Part shown: one piece after another, positions 1 through 5,397 of the stretch
Position numbering within the stretch: position 1 is the stretch's first letter
How the letters are laid out: each line of letters begins with the position of its first letter
The notes under the pieces: model-generated
Seen by the model: only the letters and a program-made list of their open reading frames with translations
Told to the model about the DNA's origin: nothing
Databases searched by the model: none
Translations under genes and position numbers: made by a program
From: a virus
Reading direction: 5' to 3' (one strand)
Virus record (IMG/VR): IMGVR_UViG_3300050821_016407
Coordinates: 1 to 37,262 of that record
Length of the DNA: 37,262 bases

Positions 1-97
1 AATATCGGCACACCGCGCTTTTCTGCGACGCGCGCCATGCCTATTTTTATGCGGCGCGAGGCATCTTGCTCATACGGTTTCGTAAACCGTAGGTCTC
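1..97. repeat. Left copy of 97-bp terminal direct repeat
   Basis: These bases are identical to the last 97 bases of the window. The integrase reading frame crosses the join without interruption and ends at a stop that fits the next gene by a GTGA overlap. I therefore read the repeat as the overlap of a circular assembly, not as two physical phage ends. A true short terminal repeat or an attL/attR pair would look similar in a single contig. Confidence 0.85.
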
Positions 98-1217
98 GAG
101 TTCGATTCTCGAGGATGGCTCGAGAAATATCGCTGTTTTCGATGTCTCGTTGTGGCTCGATTGGGTCGGTTCGGGCAGCGTTCGGGTACAGAAGCGGCAC
201 GGTGGCAAAATGCCGAGAAACAAGCTGACCGAGCGCGACCGGACCAAGCTTTGCATAGGTGGTCTGGGCGAGCTTGTCGGTCGTGTGCCGGAGGAGCTTC
301 GAGACGAGTTCCGCCGGGAGCCCGGCGTCGCGGTGCCACGATGCGCTAGCTCGGCGAAGGTCGTTCGGAGTGATGCGAGCGACGTTGGCACGGACGCAGG
401 CCGCGGCCATGTCGCGCGAAAGATTGCCCCATGGCCGAAAGAGAAGATCTTTGCCGGGGGCGGCGGAGAGCGCAAGCTCGAGCCACGGCCGCGTGATGGG
501 GGTGATCGGGACATCGTCGTCCGCTGCTTCAGTCTTCGTCCCGCGCACGTGCACCACGCCAAGCGCTAGGTCGACGTCGACGCGACGGGCGCGTGCGGCC
601 TCCGACCGGCGAGCGAGCGCGCCAACAAGGAACGCCACGTGCGCCACGCGCCACGGGTCGAGCTCCCTGCATGCCGCGTGTACTTCGTCCTGCGACGGCT
701 TCCTCTGGCGCGGCTTGTGGTCTCCGTGAAAAAACGGAGGCAGCACGCGCTCGGGCGACACGGGGAACGTACCGAGGTAATGCGCGAGCCTCAAGAATTG
801 CCCCGCATGGCCGAGTTCCTTGGAGACCGTGAAGCGGGTGACGCCTTCGCGCAAGCGCTGGTCAATGTACGCGACCCAGAGATTTGGGTTGGCGAGCTCT
901 GACATCGGGCGAGCGCGGCCCCACACACGGGCGAAGTGCCCGATCTTCTGCGTGGCAATCGCGATTGTAGCACTCGCCCGGCCGCGGCGTTCCAAGTCGA
1001 GTAGGTACGCATTCAGGCAGCCGTCGAGCGTCGTCGCGGCCGCGGCTGCGTAAGCCGGATTCGCGAAGCGCCGCTCGAAATCGTCGGCTCGCGCGGCGGC
1101 CGCGGTTTCGTCGGTGCAGTTCGTTGCCTTGCGGACGATCCGTCCGTCGGCGCCGGGGACGCGGCACCAGATTTTGTTCCCACGTTCGTAGAGTCGCTTG
1201 TCGCGGAACTTTCGCAC
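1..1217 (-). CDS. int: Tyrosine-recombinase integrase (5' and central part; continues across circle junction)
   Basis: Catalyses site-specific integration of the phage circle into the host chromosome. The start is GTG at 1217 with AGGAG at 1230-1226. The frame is open to base 1 and, across the circle, ends at 37090, giving 430 residues. The N-terminal half resembles an arm-binding and core-binding region. The catalytic domain has Arg203 (ARRSE), Lys228 (RGTKTE), Arg288 (NDLRR), His311 (LLRH) and the nucleophile Tyr321 (TTYAKL). The usual His before DLR is Asn285. The attP-like tRNA piece lies about 45 residues after Tyr321. An excisionase-like gene precedes it and overlaps it. I am sure of the family; the exact start is likely but not proven. 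Confidence 0.9.
   Translation of the reverse strand, partial: MRKFRDKRLYERGNKIWCRVPGADGRIVRKATNCTDETAAAARADDFERRFANPAYAAAAATTLDGCLNAYLLDLERRGRASATIAIATQKIGHFARVWGRARPMSELANPNLWVAYIDQRLREGVTRFTVSKELGHAGQFLRLAHYLGTFPVSPERVLPPFFHGDHKPRQRKPSQDEVHAACRELDPWRVAHVAFLVGALARRSEAARARRVDVDLALGVVHVRGTKTEAADDDVPITPITRPWLELALSAAPGKDLLFRPWGNLSRDMAAACVRANVARITPNDLRRASASWHRDAGLPAELVSKLLRHTTDKLAQTTYAKLGPVALGQLVSRHFATVPLLYPNAARTDPIEPQRDIENSDISRAILENRTRDLRFTKPYEQDASRRIKIGMARVAEKRGVPI
74..120 (+). other. attP: Putative attP core: 3' half of a tRNA-Thr(CGT)
   Basis: Read on the plus strand, this is the anticodon arm to acceptor end of a tRNA. The anticodon stem is ACGGT/ACCGT with loop TTCGTAA (anticodon CGT, codon ACG, Thr). 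A 5-nt variable region follows, then T-stem TCGAG/CTCGA around loop TTCGATT, then acceptor strand GGATGGC with discriminator T. No proper D-arm or correctly spaced 5' acceptor strand precedes it. Phages that integrate into tRNA genes carry just such a 3' part so that the host tRNA is rebuilt. It lies inside the integrase gene on the opposite strand, at about residues 366-382. The crossover point within it cannot be fixed here. Confidence 0.75.
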
Positions 1218-1387
1218 GGCTGTTGCTCCTGCCTTTTCGTGTATGCCGCTAGGGCCTGGAGAGAGACGCGGAGATGCTTGCCGACATAGACGTGGACCAT
1301 CTTCGTTCGCATGATGGCTCGCGCCGTCCGCTCGGGAATCCCGAGCTGCGCGGCGACGTCACCGGCGGCGAGCAGGCGCTCGCTCAT
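1013..1387 (-). CDS. xis: Excisionase-like HTH DNA-binding protein
   Basis: The first 55 or so residues form a MerR/AlpA-type winged helix-turn-helix, starting MSERLLAAGDVAAQLGIPER with a later VGKHLRVS wing. This is the form of small phage excisionases that bind near attP and direct Int to excise. The position directly before int fits. The ATG at 1387 overlaps the stop of the preceding gene (ATGA). The open frame goes on for a further 68 codons inside int. That C-terminal half is Pro/Arg/Ser-rich and looks like a by-product of overlapping int. The functional part may end early, or a stop may have been lost. Function is inferred from domain and context. Confidence 0.65.
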   Translation of the reverse strand: MSERLLAAGDVAAQLGIPERTARAIMRTKMVHVYVGKHLRVSLQALAAYTKRQEQQPCESSATSDSTNVGTKSGAASPAPTDGSSARQRTAPTKPRPPREPTISSGASRIRLTQPRPRRRSTAA

Positions 1388-1722
1388 GCTGCCGCGCCCC
1401 CCGCCTCTTGGCGGACTGCCGCCGTCCAGACGAGACGCATCTCTTTGGCCACGGCCGCAACCTCTTCGGGATCGGCGCAGTCCACGTCCACGCTACCTGT
1501 GCAATCGTCCTCGTCGCACATGACCTCGACCGTAATGTCGGCGTCCTCCAGGCGAGCCGTCCAAGCGTCGAGTTGCGCCAGAGTGACCGGCGAAGGCGTG
1601 GATACCGTCCGTTCCGTTCTCGCAATGGCGTCCAGCCATGCGTGATGCAGTTCTCGCTCGAGCTGAGGGTTGGAGGCGCCGCACATCGCTTCCCACCGCG
1701 ATAGCTGCTCCGCGGTAATCAC
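1384..1722 (-). CDS. Hypothetical protein, acidic C-terminal half
   Basis: A 112-residue protein of unknown function. The GTG start at 1722 overlaps the TGA of the preceding gene (GTGA), and its own stop overlaps the ATG of the excisionase-like gene. An upstream extension of this frame would be antisense filler within the neighbouring genes, so I chose the coupled GTG. The N-terminus, MITAEQLSRWEAM, suggests a helical segment. The C-terminal half is strongly acidic with three cysteines (MCDEDDC and VDCADPEE). It sits between a pentapeptide-type gene pair and xis/int, so it belongs to the same leftward transcript. I do not recognise the family. Confidence 0.65.
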   Translation of the reverse strand: MITAEQLSRWEAMCGASNPQLERELHHAWLDAIARTERTVSTPSPVTLAQLDAWTARLEDADITVEVMCDEDDCTGSVDVDCADPEEVAAVAKEMRLVWTAAVRQEAGGAAA

Positions 1723-1991
1723 GATGTCCTCGCGCGCGGCGTCTGCGGCTCGCGATTCGGAGAGCGCTCCGTGAGCTCCCGCTTGAGCGAGTCGATACGG
1801 AGCTTCCGCAGTCTCGCGTCTTCCTTCGCGCGCTGCACTTGCTCCCGTTCCTTGTCGCGCATCGTATTCCAAGACCAACCCTCGCGGTTGCCTTGGAGAC
1901 GCACGCGCTCCGCGACGCGGTCCGGATGTTGTTCGCGTTGTTCGAGTTCGGCCGACGCGAGGTCGCTTTCGATAAGAGCGAGCGGCCTCAC
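1719..1991 (-). CDS. Hypothetical coiled-coil protein
   Basis: A 90-residue charged, helical protein rich in Glu, Arg, Lys and Gln (for example RDKEREQVQRAKED), consistent with a short coiled coil. The GTG start at 1991 overlaps the TGA that ends frame-corrected gene 1988-2612. The reading frame is also joined to that upstream gene through a one-base frameshift, which makes the two appear as one 297-codon frame. The GTGA overlap, and the family pattern of the upstream protein, argue for two genes. Its end overlaps the next GTG start. Function unknown. Confidence 0.65.
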   Translation of the reverse strand: MRPLALIESDLASAELEQREQHPDRVAERVRLQGNREGWSWNTMRDKEREQVQRAKEDARLRKLRIDSLKRELTERSPNREPQTPRARTS

Positions 1992-2612
1992 GGCGTAACC
2001 GCTGTGAGGCTGGCCTCGTACGCCGCTGACTCCTCGGCGCATCGGCGGATGTCCTCGAGCGCTGGACCGTTCGCACCAAAGAAAATGCGGAACGAAGCCT
2101 TCGCTCGCCAGGTAGATGGCTCGCCCTGCGCATTCGGTTCCGCCGAACGACCGCTCGAGCGCGTACCCGGCCTCGCCCGCCAGGTGCACGGCATAGCCGG
2201 CGCGGCAGTGCGTGGTACCACATGGCGTTTGCCCGTGCCAAGAACCCATATCGAACGATTCGGGCGCGGACGTTACGGCCCCAAGCATCTTCTGATTGAG
2301 CTGCTCGACCACCGGAACTCCGGGGTGCGTTGCGCGGTATGCGATCGCGCTCTCTCGGCTGCGGCGGACGCGCAGGATGGGATCTTTGCGCTCTTCCTCG
2401 CGGCAAGCCATCCACTGCTCGTGCGTCTCGGGCTCGAGCATCGGCGGCGCGGCGCCAGTGTTGCGCGCGCCGCCGAGATTCGCGTCGCCGAGATTCGCGC
2501 CGCGGAGGTCCGCGCCGACGGCGGTCCCCGCCACAAGCGCCTCCTTCACCGTTTCGTACTCGCCCTCGTAAAGAACCGCGCCCGTGACTCGATGCTTGAT
2601 CTGAATCTTCAT
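1988..2612 (-). pseudogene. Pentapeptide-type phage protein, apparently frameshifted
   Basis: Starts at ATG 2612 behind a strong GGAGGG site. Residues about 32-48 contain pentapeptide-repeat units (ADLRGANLGDANLGG). A conserved-looking block follows with CGTTHCRAGYAVHLAGEAGYALE, given here in parts: CGTTHC, RAGYAVHLAGEAGYALE. After VPHF, at the A-run on the plus strand at 2082-2085 (TTTT on the coding strand), the sensible continuation (FFGANGPALEDIRR) is in the +1 frame and ends at 1988. The uncorrected frame instead runs into the next gene. This is a one-base insertion, a real decay, a programmed shift or a sequencing error. The family is common next to phage regulatory genes but has no established function that I know. 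Confidence 0.6.
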
Positions 2613-2690
2613 ATTCCCTCCTCAAAAACAAACGCGGATGCACGCCCGCGCAGGATTGCGCGCGCGCCCAACCGGCGAGACGATGGCCGG
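2613..2690. promoter_or_regulatory. Divergent intergenic region, likely start of both transcripts
   Basis: This 78-bp gap separates the leftward gene starting at 2612 from the rightward lipoprotein gene at 2691. Both units must begin here or further away. It contains a GC-rich imperfect inverted sequence (about 2645-2675) and the Shine-Dalgarno site of the leftward gene. I see no convincing -35/-10 pair, so the promoter call rests on gene orientation only. Confidence 0.35.
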
Positions 2691-3125
2691 ATGGGGAAGA
2701 TTTGGATGGTGGTCGCGATGCTGGTGGCGACGATGACGGGGTGCGGGAGCGACGGAGGCGGCTCGGCGGGAGCCCCGGCGCATTGCGACCCGTCGCAGCG
2801 CGTGGGGACTTATCTGTTGCAGTACACGACGATCAGCGGCGACTGCGGGAACTACGCCGACGTCCTTGTCATGTGGGGCGCGCCATCCGACCCCGCCGCT
2901 GGTACGTGCACGACGGTCGCTTCTTCGGTGTCGGGCGACGGCTGCCAACTTGGCTGGACGGACAACTGCACGCTGCCCAACGGGGCCAACGGCATCTTTA
3001 CGTGGACCGTGACGCAAAAGACCGTGGACGCCAGCGTCCTCTCCGGAGCTACGACCAGCGAAATTCTGTCGCCGCCAAGCGACGTGTGCCTCGGCACCTA
3101 TGACGTGACGTACACGCGACAGTAA
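2691..3125 (+). CDS. Small secreted lipoprotein
   Basis: A 144-residue protein with a typical lipoprotein signal. After MGKIW comes a hydrophobic stretch and the lipobox MTGC (Cys about residue 17), then a flexible GSDGGGSAG linker. The mature part has cysteines at several places (DPSQ, SGDCGNY, GTCTT, GDGCQ, DNCT, SDVCLG), suggesting a disulphide-bonded outer-membrane or periplasmic domain. It is transcribed away from the leftward unit and lies beside the immunity region, a common place for genes expressed by the prophage. It could alter the host surface or exclude other phages. That role is a guess; the export signal is clear. Confidence 0.7.
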   Translation: MGKIWMVVAMLVATMTGCGSDGGGSAGAPAHCDPSQRVGTYLLQYTTISGDCGNYADVLVMWGAPSDPAAGTCTTVASSVSGDGCQLGWTDNCTLPNGANGIFTWTVTQKTVDASVLSGATTSEILSPPSDVCLGTYDVTYTRQ

Positions 3126-3144
3126 TGTCGCCGAACCTGAGCGC

Positions 3145-3176
3145 ATGCGCACGCTTGCGCATAGCGTCATGACGCT
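3145..3176. terminator. Back-to-back palindromes between convergent genes
   Basis: Between the rightward lipoprotein gene and the leftward HTH gene lies ATGCGCA-CGCT-TGCGCAT (3145-3162). It is followed at once by the perfect 14-bp palindrome AGCGTCATGACGCT (3163-3176), which overlaps the HTH gene's 3' end. Such hairpins can act as a two-way transcription terminator. No clear T-run follows, so a protein-binding role is also possible. Confidence 0.45.
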
Positions 3177-3406
3177 TCACCTTGCGTTTGGTGACGCGCC
3201 GACTCCTCCCGGGCGATCATCGCGAGATTCACCCGCCCCCCCGTAAGGGCGTGGAGCCTGACGATGACGTCGGCCCGGCGGGGAAGCCTCTTTCCGCTCT
3301 CGAAGTTCGACCAGTCGGCTTGCGCCAGTCTGGCTTTATCAGCCGCCTCTCGCTGCGAGAGCCCCATGCGGGCCCGCCACGCGCGGAGATGCTCCCCAAC
3401 CGTCAT
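3167..3406 (-). CDS. HTH XRE-family regulator (Cro/CI-like)
   Basis: A 79-residue DNA-binding protein with a complete XRE helix-turn-helix: GEHLRAWRARMGLSQREAAD, then a second helix pair with WSNFESGKRLPRR. It is about the size of Cro or a short repressor, with no separate dimerisation domain. It faces a second HTH gene on the plus strand. A 16-bp palindrome sits only 10 bp upstream of its ATG, and no Shine-Dalgarno site is visible between them. A promoter within the palindrome would give a nearly leaderless message, as with lambda cI. Probably part of the lysis-lysogeny switch; which of the two genes keeps lysogeny cannot be told. Confidence 0.75.
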   Translation of the reverse strand: MTVGEHLRAWRARMGLSQREAADKARLAQADWSNFESGKRLPRRADVIVRLHALTGGRVNLAMIAREESARHQTQGEAS

Positions 3407-3415
3407 GACGATATT

Positions 3416-3431
3416 GATAGCGATTGCTATC
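3416..3431. promoter_or_regulatory. Operator copy 1 (16-bp palindrome)
   Basis: The sequence GATAGC-GATT-GCTATC is a perfect inverted repeat with a 4-nt spacer. It lies just upstream of the leftward HTH gene and in the gap between the two divergent regulators. The same element, reverse-complemented, occurs at 3950-3965. Two identical palindromes on either side of a repressor gene are best read as operators. Confidence 0.7.
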
Positions 3432-3490
3432 CGCGGGTCAAGCCGAAAACGAAATCAACCGATATCGCGCCGGAATATACGGTCGCACCG

Positions 3491-3910
3491 GTGGCTGGAC
3501 CGTCAGGGTCGCGAACCCGCGTGCCGATTGCGCAGCACATTGCCGAGGCGATGCAGCGCCACTTCAACGATCGCGTGGATATGACCGAGCCAGGTGGGCG
3601 ACGCGCCCGCGGGTGGCAGTACAAGCTGCGCGATCGACTCCTTCGCGACTCGCCCCTCTGGACACTGAGCCAGCCCGAAATTTCGCAAATCTCTTCGGGC
3701 AAGGTGAAGAACTGGTCCCTGGACACCATTCTGGCGGTCCGGCAGTACGTGGGCGTAAGTCTAGACCAGCTCCTTGGGCTCGCAGAGCCTGACTTGGAGG
3801 CGAAGATTCGGGAGATCACGCGCGAGGAAATTCGCCGCGCGCGCCCCACGTCCAGCACCCCGCCGCCCGATTCCACTGAGCGCCGAACGTCGGAACCGGC
3901 GAAAAAGTAG
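3491..3910 (+). CDS. HTH regulator, likely CI-type repressor
   Basis: An estimated 139 residues if it starts at the GTG at 3491. The upstream frame stays open back through the operator, so the start is uncertain. The central part (LSQPEISQISSGKVKNWSLD, then a helix ending in LDQLLGL) matches an XRE-like helix-turn-helix in which the recognition helix picks bases in the operator. The C-terminus is charged and Pro/Ser-rich with no sign of an autocleavage (S24) domain. It is flanked by the two identical palindromes and heads the rightward early operon. I infer a repressor or early regulator; antirepressor is an alternative. Confidence 0.6.
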   Translation: MAGPSGSRTRVPIAQHIAEAMQRHFNDRVDMTEPGGRRARGWQYKLRDRLLRDSPLWTLSQPEISQISSGKVKNWSLDTILAVRQYVGVSLDQLLGLAEPDLEAKIREITREEIRRARPTSSTPPPDSTERRTSEPAKK

Positions 3911-3939
3911 CCGCTTGCGGACGACGAAAACTTTTCCCC

Positions 3940-3967
3940 TTGCGCGGTCGATAGCAATCGCTATCGT
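3940..3967 (+). promoter_or_regulatory. Candidate early rightward promoter
   Basis: TTGCGC (3940-3945) and TATCGT (3962-3967) are separated by 16 bp and enclose the second operator palindrome. A repressor bound there would block polymerase. It would drive the gene at 3991 and the nuclease-Sak4-SSB module behind it. The -10 match is modest. Confidence 0.4.
3950..3965. promoter_or_regulatory. Operator copy 2 (16-bp palindrome)
   Basis: GATAGC-AATC-GCTATC is the exact reverse complement of the element at 3416-3431. Further ATCG-rich half-sites (TTATCGATATCG) follow to about 3979. It lies 25 bp before the start of the first small early gene, where it can control rightward transcription. Confidence 0.7.
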
Positions 3968-3990
3968 TATCGATATCGAAAGGGGCGACG

Positions 3991-4194
3991 ATGTTAATCA
4001 CCTGCAACGAATGCCGAGGACTCGGCCAAGACTTCGCCAATCGACCGACGGAGCGCCGGCACTGCACCCCGCCGCCTCCGCCCGCGAATGACGTAGCGCT
4101 GCCACCGCTCGCCCGGGTCGACCCGGGCTCGGCGAGCTGGCGCGCGATGCAGCAGACGGCCGTCGCGACCGTTCGTCCTGGGGCTGCGTCGTGA
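3991..4194 (+). CDS. Small hypothetical protein with a CxxC pair
   Basis: A 67-residue protein, first gene after operator 2, behind an AAGGGGCG ribosome site. The N-terminus contains CNEC (residues 5-8) and a single later Cys, which may bind a metal. The middle is Pro-rich (six prolines in a row region) and the C-terminus shows no domain. Its TGA overlaps the GTG start of the next gene (GTGA). Position makes it a likely early gene, comparable in place to small host-takeover or regulatory proteins. Function unknown. Confidence 0.6.
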   Translation: MLITCNECRGLGQDFANRPTERRHCTPPPPPANDVALPPLARVDPGSASWRAMQQTAVATVRPGAAS

Positions 4195-4280
4195 GCAAAT
4201 ACGACGTGCGCCTCATCGAGGCGTGGATGCTGAGTATCGCCCGGCGGATGGCGATGCTCGCGGCGCGGAGCGGACGATGA
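4191..4280 (+). CDS. Tiny 29-residue early protein
   Basis: Begins with GTG overlapping the preceding stop (GTGA) and ends in TGA overlapping the next ATG (ATGA). These two couplings are the main evidence that it is translated. The peptide (MSKYDVRLIEAWMLSIARRM and nine more residues) is basic and could form an amphipathic helix. Below usual size limits, so easily missed. Function unknown. Confidence 0.5.
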   Translation: MSKYDVRLIEAWMLSIARRMAMLAARSGR

Positions 4281-4495
4281 GCCTCGCGGAGATGCTCGAC
4301 CGCCTCCGCCTCCACCGCGCGCGCCTGGGCGGGACCGCGCTCGCGTGTGAGGAGCGGCTCGGGACGACGGACCCGCTCACCGTGTCACTCGGCGACCGAC
4401 TCATCGAGGCCGACGAGCTCTTTCTGCTGGCCCATGCGTACGAGGCTGATTCGGTCGCGCGCGAGGTGCTGGCCATTGCGACGAGGGGACAATGA
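4277..4495 (+). CDS. Hypothetical helical protein
   Basis: A 72-residue, mostly helical, acidic protein (MSLAEMLDRLRLHRARLGG, later DRLIEADELFLLAHAYEADS). The ATG at 4277 overlaps the TGA of the 29-residue gene. An in-frame start further upstream would overlap that gene fully, so I prefer 4277. Its TGA overlaps the ATG of the nuclease gene, so the two are translationally linked. No conserved domain recognised. Association with the recombination module is by position only. Confidence 0.6.
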   Translation: MSLAEMLDRLRLHRARLGGTALACEERLGTTDPLTVSLGDRLIEADELFLLAHAYEADSVAREVLAIATRGQ

Positions 4496-5394
4496 AGACG
4501 TATGTTCTCGAGCACAAGACGACTTCCGACGATATCGGCTTAGGCTCCGTCTATTGGACGAAGCTCACGCTGGACCAGCAGATTTCGAACTACATGGTCG
4601 GCGCTCGCTCGCTCGGATACGAGCCCGACGGCGTCCTGTACGACGTGCTTCGAAAACCGGCGCTCCGCCCCCTCGAAGCGAACAGCAAGCGGAAGGTCGC
4701 CGAGTCGCCGCTCGAGTACATGCAGCGGTGCCTCGACGATATCGCGAGCCGGCCGGACTACTACTACCAGCGCGGTGTGGTCGTTCGGTTGGCCGACGAA
4801 GAGCGCGAGGCGGCGGCGGACCTTTGGTCGACGGCCGACGCGATTCGACTTGCGCAGAACGCGCAGCAGTGGCCGCGCAACGTCGACTCGTGCGAGCAAT
4901 ACCATCGCCTATGCGATTACTGGCCCGTGTGCTCGGGGCAGACGCCAATCGAGGCCCCCGCTTTCGAGCGCGTGCCGGCACATGCGGAGCTCGATGCGCA
5001 TCGCCACTTGCCGCTCGTAACGACGTCGAGCGCTCGATCGTTCCGAGCGTGCGCGCGGAAGTACTACTACGCGTACGTGCTTGAGCGCCGGCCGCGCGTC
5101 GCGGACGCTCGCTCATTCGGCAGGCGCGTTCACGCCGCGCTCGAAGTGTGGACACCCACGCACAATCTCTCTGCAGCGCTCGCGGCGGTCGCCCTCCCCG
5201 TTTTGGACTTCGAGACCGCCAAGCTGAACGCGATGCTGACCGGGTACCACGCGCGATGGGCAGACGAACCAATCGAAGTCGTCGCCGTCGAAAAGGAGTT
5301 CTGCACCGATCTCGTCAACCCCGCCACGGGCGCCAAGAGCCGGACGTTCCAGCTCGCGGGCAAGCTCGATGGTCTCGTTCGAAAGGCAGCTTGA
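4492..5394 (+). CDS. Circularly permuted RecB-like Fe-S PD-(D/E)XK nuclease
   Basis: A 300-residue exonuclease-type protein with its halves swapped. It starts with what is normally the second half: E7-x-K9 (LEHKTT), the Q30-x3-Y34 motif, and three cysteines C134, C141, C147 (VDSC, HRLC, WPVC). Then comes what is normally the first half: TTSSARSF-RACARKYYYAY with C187, G210, H214 (GRRVH), and finally D293 (AGKLDGLV). All active-site residues and four Fe-S cysteines of the AddB/Cas4-like class are present, but in the order ExK-Q-CCC-C-H-D. The start has GAGGGG before ATG 4492, and upstream coding is an unrelated gene. Directly followed by Sak4, so it probably makes single strands for annealing. 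Confidence 0.75.
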   Translation: MKTYVLEHKTTSDDIGLGSVYWTKLTLDQQISNYMVGARSLGYEPDGVLYDVLRKPALRPLEANSKRKVAESPLEYMQRCLDDIASRPDYYYQRGVVVRLADEEREAAADLWSTADAIRLAQNAQQWPRNVDSCEQYHRLCDYWPVCSGQTPIEAPAFERVPAHAELDAHRHLPLVTTSSARSFRACARKYYYAYVLERRPRVADARSFGRRVHAALEVWTPTHNLSAALAAVALPVLDFETAKLNAMLTGYHARWADEPIEVVAVEKEFCTDLVNPATGAKSRTFQLAGKLDGLVRKAA

Positions 5395-5397
5395 GTC

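Noticed and set aside
1-97. Short direct terminal repeats as in T7-like phages
   Set aside because: The repeat lies within the int gene and is bounded only by the window edges; no terminal packaging signal is seen. Circular overlap is simpler.
34-120. A complete tRNA-Thr gene
   Set aside because: A 5' strand GCCATGC (34-40) pairs with 6 of 7 bases of the acceptor 3' strand. But 33 bases separate it from the anticodon stem, about 14 too many, and there is no clear D-arm or encoded CCA. A 3' half acting as attP fits better.
47-562. Leftward frame ending in a tRNA-antisense peptide
   Set aside because: It is out of frame with the integrase, whose catalytic motifs fix the right frame. The ending is the translated antisense of the tRNA-like element, a common artefact.
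1384-2643. A 419-codon leftward frame
   Set aside because: Its upstream two thirds are antisense-like Arg/Ala filler overlapping better genes. Only the last 112 codons, from the coupled GTG at 1722, look real.
1839-3125. A 428-codon rightward frame
   Set aside because: Only the last 144 codons, the lipoprotein from 2691, are credible; the rest mirrors the leftward genes in a GC-rich genome.
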